5,524 nucleotides of DNA from SKLM01 sp050049955 (GTDB lineage Bacteria; Chloroflexota; Anaerolineae; B4-G1): NCBI GenBank assembly GCA_050049955.1, contig JASFVG010000335.1, positions 1-5,524 on the forward strand, written 5' to 3'. How positions within the stretch are numbered: position 1 is the first letter of the stretch; each line of letters opens with the position of its first letter. This document shows, one piece after another, positions 1 to 3,858 of this stretch. A program made the position numbers and the translations under genes. The notes under the pieces were generated by a model. That model did not search any database, was not told where the DNA came from, and worked only from the letters and a program-made list of their open reading frames with translations.

Positions 1-2
1 TG

Positions 3-931
3 CTGGTCGGATTGGGTCTTTCCCTCACGGGGGCGATCCTGGCCAACCTGGGGGCTCTGCTCGTCCAGTTGGCCATTGCACGGCTGTTTGTTCGCCCGAC
101 TTTGCGGGGCGGCGGAGTCACAATCATTCGCGGTGTAGCTGCCTACGGATGGGCCCTGTTTCTGTATACGATCGGGCGGCACCTGCTCGTCCGGGTAGAT
201 CTGATGATGGTGAAGGCGCTGGCCGGGGCCTCCGCTGCGGGGTACTACGGCGCTGCCCAGGACCTCACCCGGCCACTAGGCCTCTTCGTCGCTTCGTTCA
301 CACCACCTTGGCTCGCATGTTCCAGGACGGTCGGGCCGAGCTTGCGCGCTCGGTGATCGGGGAGGCGATGCGGCTGGTGCTCTGTTTCCTTCCGTTTGTC
401 GCGCTGGTCGCTGGGTCAGCGGCAGAGATCGTCGGTCTGGTGTACGGGCCGGCCTTTTCGCCGGCCGCGCCGCCAGTAACACTGCTGCTGTTGGGCTCGG
501 TCGCGCACGTGATAATCTCGGTCATTGCCGAAGTCCTCACGGCAGTTGAGAGGCCGGGCTGGGCCGTTGCCATGACCTGGCCACTGCTGCCCGTGATGGT
601 CGCGGCTTGTCTGGTGGCCACACCTCGGTTCGGGCCGAGCGGAGCAGCCGCGGCAATGACTGGTCTATCCTGGCTTGGCGCGATCGCCATGATGTTGTCA
701 GTCCAGAAGTATACCGATGTTCGCCCTGGTTGGGCGACGGTCCTCCGGATCTCGGGGACCGCGCTGGTCGCGTACGCACTGTCCTCGTTTTGGCAGTCCT
801 CCGGCGCGTGGGTCATCCGGGAGTTGTCGGTGATAGCTGCCGCTGTCTTCGTGTGCCTCTCTCTGCTGGGGGAGCTGACGACGCAGGATCTGTCCTTTGC
901 GATATCTGTTGTCCGGCGCGAGCCGGACTAG
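3..931 (+). pseudogene. Polysaccharide/oligosaccharide flippase (Wzx/MATE-like), 5'-partial and frame-disrupted
   Basis: This is the C-terminal part of a multi-spanning membrane protein resembling the oligosaccharide flippases (MOP superfamily) that move lipid-linked sugars across the cytoplasmic membrane. The reading frame is open from base 3, so the true start lies outside the window. The first part carries hydrophobic helices and the stretch VDLMMVKALAGASAAGYYGA, typical of the middle of these proteins. Near 298-305 the frame changes: before it the code is read in the frame of base 3, after it in the frame of base 302, giving VASF-TTLARMFQDGR and then further hydrophobic helices to the stop at 929-931. 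Adding one C to TTCACACCACC would give TTC ACC ACC ACC and join both halves into about 309 residues, against roughly 450 for full-length relatives. The lesion may be a real mutation or a base-calling error. The family call is from hydrophobicity pattern and recalled resemblance; the substrate is unknown. Confidence 0.72.
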
Positions 932-1112
932 GCCCTGCCTCCCGAGAAGCAGGTGCGCCGGTCGATGGTTGAAGCGGCTGTCTCAGGGCTCGAGTTGGGA
1001 GGCGGATATCCATGATGTTCCTGTGAGGGCGCTTTCGATCGTTGCCCTGCAGACTTCGAACCTGCTCAGCAATCGTGGAAGCTGGGCTTGAGGCGTAACT
1101 AGGAGAGATCTG
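932..1112 (+). other. Intergenic spacer with ribosome site and four-codon ORF
   Basis: This 181-nt spacer separates the flippase from the small membrane protein. No promoter close to consensus and no hairpin with a T-run is visible. GGGAGG at 997-1002 is followed after 9 nt by ATG ATG TTC CTG TGA at 1012-1026, a complete ORF of four codons. An overlapping GTG at 1023 opens 22 more codons to a TGA at 1089-1091, with no recognisable product. These could be a gene remnant, a leader peptide or chance. Confidence 0.35.
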
Positions 1113-1508
1113 ATGCTTCGGTTCCTCTTCGGTGTCTTCGCCACGCTACACGGTCTGGTCCACCTGTGGTTCGTCCTGCTGAGCCAGGGCCTCGTTGAGT
1201 TCGAACCCAATATGGGCTGGACGAGTGAGTCCTGGCTCCTGTCGGGCCTCCTGGGTCAGGCGGCGACCAAGCGACTTGCAGGGGTGGTCTTCTCGCTGGC
1301 GACGGTTGGCTTCGTTGCTGGCGGGATTGGTCTGCTGGTCCGCGCCGGATGGTGGCGCACGGTCCTGATGGGCGCAGCCATCTTCTCCACGGGGAGCATC
1401 TTCCTCTACTGGGATGGCAGGCGGGAGATGATCGTGCAGAAAGGCCTGATCGCGGTCCTGATGAACGCGGGCACCATTGTCGCCCTGCAGCTAATTGATT
1501 GGGCCTAG
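1113..1508 (+). CDS. Small four-helix membrane protein of unknown function
   Basis: The 131-residue product has no function I can name. It begins with a hydrophobic segment containing HGLVHLWF (residues about 2-24), followed by a loop with FEPNMGW and then helices at about 54-77, 82-100 and 109-128. It is therefore probably an integral protein of the cytoplasmic membrane with four spans. A conserved-looking W-D-G-R-R turn lies between helices 3 and 4. The start is well supported: AGGAGA at 1101-1106 lies 6 nt before the ATG. The gene stands alone, with 181 nt before it and a spacer plus a new promoter after it. I recall similar unnamed proteins of about 130 residues from environmental bacteria, but cannot assign a family identifier. 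Coding is supported by the composition and by the start signal. Confidence 0.8.
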   Translation: MLRFLFGVFATLHGLVHLWFVLLSQGLVEFEPNMGWTSESWLLSGLLGQAATKRLAGVVFSLATVGFVAGGIGLLVRAGWWRTVLMGAAIFSTGSIFLYWDGRREMIVQKGLIAVLMNAGTIVALQLIDWA

Positions 1509-1617
1509 AGTCACGCGGTTCTGAGTGCGAGCCACCCAGCAGGATGTCTGTGGGAGATCTGGATGTCTCTGTTGCTATGGCCTGCTGTGAGACGTTGTCA
1601 GTAGGGTCTCCGGGCCC

Positions 1618-1645
1618 TTGATTTGCTCACCCTCCGTGCTACAAT
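1618..1645 (+). promoter_or_regulatory. Sigma70-type promoter with extended -10 for the cinA-like/GNAT unit
   Basis: TTGATT (1618-1623) matches the -35 box at four of six positions, and TACAAT (1640-1645) matches the -10 box at five of six. The spacer is 16 bp. A TG at 1637-1638, one base before the -10 box, gives an extended -10 element. Transcription would start near 1652, leaving a leader of about 120 nt before the start codon at 1775. Confidence 0.7.
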
Positions 1646-1674
1646 TGCGGTTGCCTCGACGGGTGCGCGCAGGC

Positions 1675-1698
1675 CCGGGAAAACGTCAGACCTCCCGG
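1675..1698 (+). other. Leader hairpin upstream of the cinA-like gene
   Basis: CCGGGA (1675-1680) can pair with TCCCGG (1693-1698) across a 12-nt loop in the predicted leader. A second small hairpin, CCTGG/CCAGG, falls at about 1735-1751, just before the ribosome site. These could influence translation, but short GC-rich hairpins are common by chance and no known riboswitch is recognised. Confidence 0.3.
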
Positions 1699-1761
1699 CG
1701 CAGGACGCCCTTCGGCGATCGGCAGCGTGTGGCCCTGGTCCATTGCCAGGTGTATCACGGT

Positions 1762-1765
1762 GGAG
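1762..1765 (+). promoter_or_regulatory. Ribosome binding site that decides the cinA-like start
   Basis: GGAG lies 9 nt before the ATG at 1775 but only 3 nt before an in-frame ATG at 1769, so 1775 is the better start. The reading frame is open further upstream (from an ATG at 1727), but that extension (MWPWSIARC...) has no family match and no ribosome site. Confidence 0.55.
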
Positions 1766-1774
1766 CTCATGCCC

Positions 1775-2506
1775 ATGTCACAACCAAAGGAAGACGTGGA
1801 GATCACGGTCGGGCAGCTACTCCGGCAGAAGGGATTGAGTTTGGCCTTAGCCGAATCGTGTACTGGCGGCCTGGTGAGCCACCGTATCACTGATGTTCCC
1901 GGTAGCTCGGACTACTATCGGGGATCGGTCACGGCGTACGCCTGCGACGTGAAGGAGATGCTGCTTGCGGTGCGACCCGAGACCCTGGCTGGCTACGGCG
2001 CCGTAAGCGAACAGACGGCGCGTGAGATGGCGCGGGGCGTAAGGCACGCCCTGGGGGCGGACGTTGGGGTGTCGGTGACCGGCATTGCAGGGCCCACGGG
2101 AGGCACGGCGGAGAAGCCTGTGGGCCTGGTCCACGTTGCGCTGGCTGCGGCCGATGGTGAGTGGGCGGAGCGCCACGTGTGGGAAGGCAACCGTCAGGCA
2201 AACAAGGCCCAGTCGGCGGATGCTGCTCTCGATCTACTGCGCCGCTACCTGGAGGGGGACGTTGTGAGAAACGAGCTGGTAGTCGTCGAAGCGTGTTTCG
2301 ATATCACGGGCGAGATCACCCCGCGGAGGTTCGAGTGGCAGGGTAAGCTGCACGTGGTGGAGGGTGTTGGACGTCGCTGGACCGAGGGTGGTGAGACGTG
2401 CTTCAACGTGATGGCGATGGGAGGGCGCCTGTACCAACTGCGTCTAGATCGGGCGACCCTCCGCTGGTCGATTGCCCGGGAACCCTCGCACAGGAGGGTG
2501 GCATAG
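1775..2506 (+). CDS. CinA C-terminal-type nicotinamide-nucleotide amidohydrolase with C-terminal extension
   Basis: Residues about 8-160 of the 243 form a CinA-C/PncC domain. Enzymes of this family deamidate nicotinamide mononucleotide to nicotinate mononucleotide plus ammonia, recycling the pyridine nucleotide released by NAD turnover in the cytoplasm. The sequence shows the signature AESCTGG (26-32, with Ser28 the expected catalytic residue), the segment SVTAYA (51-56), GAVSEQTA (75-82) and SVTGIAGPTGGTAEKPVG (100-117). There is no N-terminal molybdopterin-binding (CinA-N) domain, so it resembles stand-alone PncC. Unlike standard PncC (about 160 residues) it continues for about 80 residues (164-243) rich in Trp, Arg and Val, with RFEWQGKLHVVEG; this resembles the small DUF6504-type proteins, a tentative match. 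An in-frame GTG with its own ribosome-like site marks the boundary. The GNAT gene starts 22 nt after the stop and is likely co-transcribed. The symbol pncC is plausible but untested for this fused form. Confidence 0.87.
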   Translation: MSQPKEDVEITVGQLLRQKGLSLALAESCTGGLVSHRITDVPGSSDYYRGSVTAYACDVKEMLLAVRPETLAGYGAVSEQTAREMARGVRHALGADVGVSVTGIAGPTGGTAEKPVGLVHVALAAADGEWAERHVWEGNRQANKAQSADAALDLLRRYLEGDVVRNELVVVEACFDITGEITPRRFEWQGKLHVVEGVGRRWTEGGETCFNVMAMGGRLYQLRLDRATLRWSIAREPSHRRVA

Positions 2507-2528
2507 GTGGGCTAGTCGGGCACGTGTG

Positions 2529-3539
2529 ATGACGACTGCGCAGGCTGTGGAGTCTGGGGGCAGGGTACGCCCATTTGATCCATTCCGGGATCTCGAGCAG
2601 GTGGTGACGTTGATCGGCATCGCGTTCGGGGACAGGTTGGACCCCGCGGGCAGGGTGACGCTAGACCGTATGCGTCGCCTTGCTCGGGCGGGTCCTTTGC
2701 TGCAGTGGTTCTGGCTCTTGGCAGGGAAGGCCACTGCCGCACCGGGCCTCGTCTGGGACGTCCGCGGACACCTGGTGGGGAACGTGTCCCTTCGCCGTTC
2801 CCGGAGTCGAGGAGGGTACCTCATAGGGAATGTCGTCGTCCACCCAGAGTGGCAGGGAAGGGGGATTGGACGTGCTCTCATGAGGGCTGCTATGAACAGG
2901 GCATCGGACCGAGGTGCGCGCTGGATCGGACTGGAGGTGCGCGCCGACAACGGTGTAGCCCGTGAGCTCTATGGAAATCTGGGCTTCCAGGAGGTGGGCA
3001 GGACCAAGCATATGCTGCGGCCGGCAGGGATGCCCCGGGGGCGCTCCGGGCCGCAGGTCGAGTCACTCCGGCGGGCGAGCAGCCGCGACGCGGATGCCCT
3101 GGTCAGGCTAATGCTATCGGTGATCCCGGCTGAGCAGCGACCTCTGCTGGAGATCCGGGAGCCCGACTATCGGCCAAGCAACGACAGAGCTCTCGAGCAC
3201 TGGCTGAGGGGCGAACGGGAGGTCTGGTGGGTGGCTGACGATGGCGACGGAGTCTGCGCGGCGAGCCGCGTGGTGCGCACGTCGGGGCGTTTTCCAAACC
3301 GGCTAGAGATCCTCGTGCGCGTCCAGCACGAAGGGCGCTTTGAGCAGGTGCTGGTCAGGCAGGGTATCGACAGCTTGAGGGGATCGCCCAAGAAAGCGAT
3401 TGAAGCTCAACTTCCGCTCCCTGCAGATAGCGCAGTCGCGGCGCTGGAGGGAGCAGGGTTCAGGAAGCTGCGGGTACTGATTCAGATGAAGCGGAGTCTG
3501 AAATACCGCTTGTCAGTGAATCTCAAGACGGCTGAATAG
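2529..3539 (+). CDS. Tandem GNAT-family N-acetyltransferase
   Basis: The 336-residue product belongs to the GNAT superfamily, which transfers an acetyl group from acetyl-CoA to an amine. The first domain (about 12-165) is complete: strand GYLIGNVVVHPEW (96-108), then the acetyl-CoA pyrophosphate loop QGRGIG (109-114) starting the RALMRAAM helix, then IGLEVRADN (133-141), ARELYGNLGF (144-153) with the usual Tyr, and EVGRTKHML. The second half (about 177-330) begins like another GNAT domain (VESLRRASSRDADALVRLM) and ends with LEGAGFRKLRVLIQMKR, but lacks a recognisable Q-x-x-G-x-G/A loop, so it is probably non-catalytic or substrate-binding. The substrate cannot be told. ATG 2529 was chosen because the domain begins soon after; GTG 2526 and TTG 2472 are in-frame alternatives. 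The ribosome site is weak (CGGG, 2517-2520), while a strong AGGAGGG at 2492-2498 is too far upstream, which suggests coupling to the preceding gene. Confidence 0.87.
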   Translation: MTTAQAVESGGRVRPFDPFRDLEQVVTLIGIAFGDRLDPAGRVTLDRMRRLARAGPLLQWFWLLAGKATAAPGLVWDVRGHLVGNVSLRRSRSRGGYLIGNVVVHPEWQGRGIGRALMRAAMNRASDRGARWIGLEVRADNGVARELYGNLGFQEVGRTKHMLRPAGMPRGRSGPQVESLRRASSRDADALVRLMLSVIPAEQRPLLEIREPDYRPSNDRALEHWLRGEREVWWVADDGDGVCAASRVVRTSGRFPNRLEILVRVQHEGRFEQVLVRQGIDSLRGSPKKAIEAQLPLPADSAVAALEGAGFRKLRVLIQMKRSLKYRLSVNLKTAE

Positions 3540-3563
3540 GTCGCTGGAGCTGCATAAGAAGAA

Positions 3564-3595
3564 GGTAGGCCCTCTGCGTATGCAGGGGGCCTACC
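3564..3595 (+). terminator. Strong hairpin, probable transcription terminator
   Basis: GGTAGGCCCTCTGC (3564-3577) pairs with GCAGGGGGCCTACC (3582-3595) over 14 bp, including one G-U pair, around a GTAT loop. It begins 24 nt after the GNAT stop, the usual place for a terminator. No T-run follows on the plus strand. The AAGAAGAAG just before it would give a CTTCTTCTT tail on the minus strand, so the intrinsic-terminator form is better on that strand. On the plus strand it may stop transcription less directly or protect the mRNA 3' end. Confidence 0.55.
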
Positions 3596-3605
3596 GCCAA
3601 GGAAA

Positions 3606-3655
3606 GGAGGAGAGGTGTAGCGCGCTGATCTAATCAGCCACTCACCTCGCCCTCC
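3606..3655 (+). repeat. Complex imperfect palindrome / candidate structured RNA
   Basis: Three nested paired segments form one long stem: GGAGG (3606-3610) with CCTCC (3651-3655), GAGGTG (3612-3617) with CACCTC (3643-3648), and GCTGAT (3624-3629) with ATCAGC (3633-3638) around a CTA loop. Internal loops are A against GC, and TAGCGC against CACT. It sits 10 nt after the preceding hairpin. I do not recognise it as a known riboswitch, T-box or small RNA. Confidence 0.5.
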
Positions 3656-3707
3656 ATGCTACCGCATCGCCCGAGCTCAGCCAGTGACTCATAGTACTCT
3701 TTCACGG

Positions 3708-3729
3708 TGACAGTTGTCCTATCCTGTCA
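3708..3729. repeat. Inverted repeat upstream of the rpoB promoter
   Basis: TGACAG (3708-3713) and CTGTCA (3724-3729) are perfect inverted copies separated by 10 nt. The arm centres are 16 bp apart, so a dimeric regulator could in principle bind, but the arms are short and may be chance. Confidence 0.25.
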
Positions 3730-3730
3730 A

Positions 3731-3748
3731 CGATGCTCGGCGATGCTC
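3731..3748 (+). repeat. Direct repeat of CGATGCTC upstream of the rpoB promoter
   Basis: CGATGCTC occurs at 3731-3738 and again at 3741-3748, a spacing of 10 bp or about one helical turn. It ends 24 bp before the -35 box, a position where an activator could sit. Nothing else supports a regulatory role. Confidence 0.3.
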
Positions 3749-3772
3749 CTAGCTCTGCAGTCACCCCGGTGT

Positions 3773-3800
3773 TTGACAGCCCTGACCTGGGTGGTATAAT
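3773..3800 (+). promoter_or_regulatory. Consensus sigma70-type promoter for rpoB
   Basis: TTGACA (3773-3778) and TATAAT (3795-3800) match both consensus hexamers perfectly with a 16-bp spacer. TG at 3792-3793 adds an extended -10 element. Transcription should begin near 3807, giving a leader of about 52 nt before the rpoB start. This is the strongest promoter in the window, fitting a highly expressed housekeeping gene. Confidence 0.88.
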
Positions 3801-3840
3801 AATGGATCGGCACGGCGCAGGTTGCGACTAGACGTGACTT

Positions 3841-3848
3841 GGGAGGAA
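3841..3848 (+). promoter_or_regulatory. rpoB ribosome binding site
   Basis: GGGAGGAA precedes the ATG at 3859 by 10 nt, a slightly long but workable spacing. No other in-frame start follows until well inside the conserved N-terminal region, so this site fixes the rpoB start. Confidence 0.7.
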
Positions 3849-3858
3849 CGGTAAAAGC

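Larger units (their letters stand above)
1509..1774 (+). other. Intergenic region and cinA-like gene leader
   Basis: The first half (1509-1617) follows the membrane-protein gene. It contains a distant 7-bp inverted repeat (CAGCAGG 1537-1543, CCTGCTG 1581-1587) but no clear intrinsic terminator. A 13-codon ORF with a ribosome-like GGGAG upstream occupies 1563-1604; it resembles nothing known. The second half holds the promoter at 1618-1645 and an untranslated leader of about 120 nt with several short hairpins, listed separately where convincing. No RNA gene was recognised. Confidence 0.5.
3540..3858 (+). other. Intergenic region between the GNAT gene and rpoB
   Basis: This 319-nt spacer holds, in order, a 14-bp hairpin (3564-3595), a long imperfect palindrome (3606-3655), a stretch without obvious features (3656-3707), a short inverted repeat, a tandem 8-bp repeat, the consensus promoter and the rpoB leader. 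No tRNA, no protein-coding frame with a ribosome site and no known riboswitch was found on either strand. Confidence 0.75.

Noticed and set aside
149..298. Upstream extension of the second flippase frame
   Set aside because: The translation here is Arg/Pro/Gly-rich and unlike a membrane protein, while the other frame gives proper hydrophobic helices; it is only an open frame before the shift.
298..816. Open minus-strand frame of 172 codons opposite the flippase
   Set aside because: It has low-complexity Ala/Pro/Ser/Thr-rich composition and no start signal, and mirrors a real coding frame on the plus strand.
897..1091. 64-codon plus-strand frame overlapping the flippase end
   Set aside because: It is Arg/Ser-rich with no ribosome site at its start and no family resemblance; only the last 22 codons lie outside the flippase.
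1542..1568. GGATGTCT repeated at 1542 and 1561
   Set aside because: Two 8-bp copies without further copies or a flanking structure are not enough to call a repeat element.
1563..1604. 13-codon ORF preceded by a GGGAGATCTG resembling the leader of the membrane-protein gene
   Set aside because: It is very short with no recognisable peptide and could easily arise by chance; noted only as part of the spacer.
1727..1774. Longer N-terminus of the cinA-like gene
   Set aside because: The extra 16 residues have no family match and no ribosome site, while ATG 1775 has GGAG at a proper distance.
3509..3537. Possible promoter (TTGTCA-17-TGAATA) at the end of the GNAT gene driving the hairpin block
   Set aside because: The -10 candidate matches the consensus at only two positions, so it is not supportable.
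3540..3858. T-box, tRNA or known riboswitch upstream of rpoB
   Set aside because: There is no T-box consensus, no GGTTCGA-type T-arm and no familiar riboswitch core; the hairpins alone do not identify a known class.
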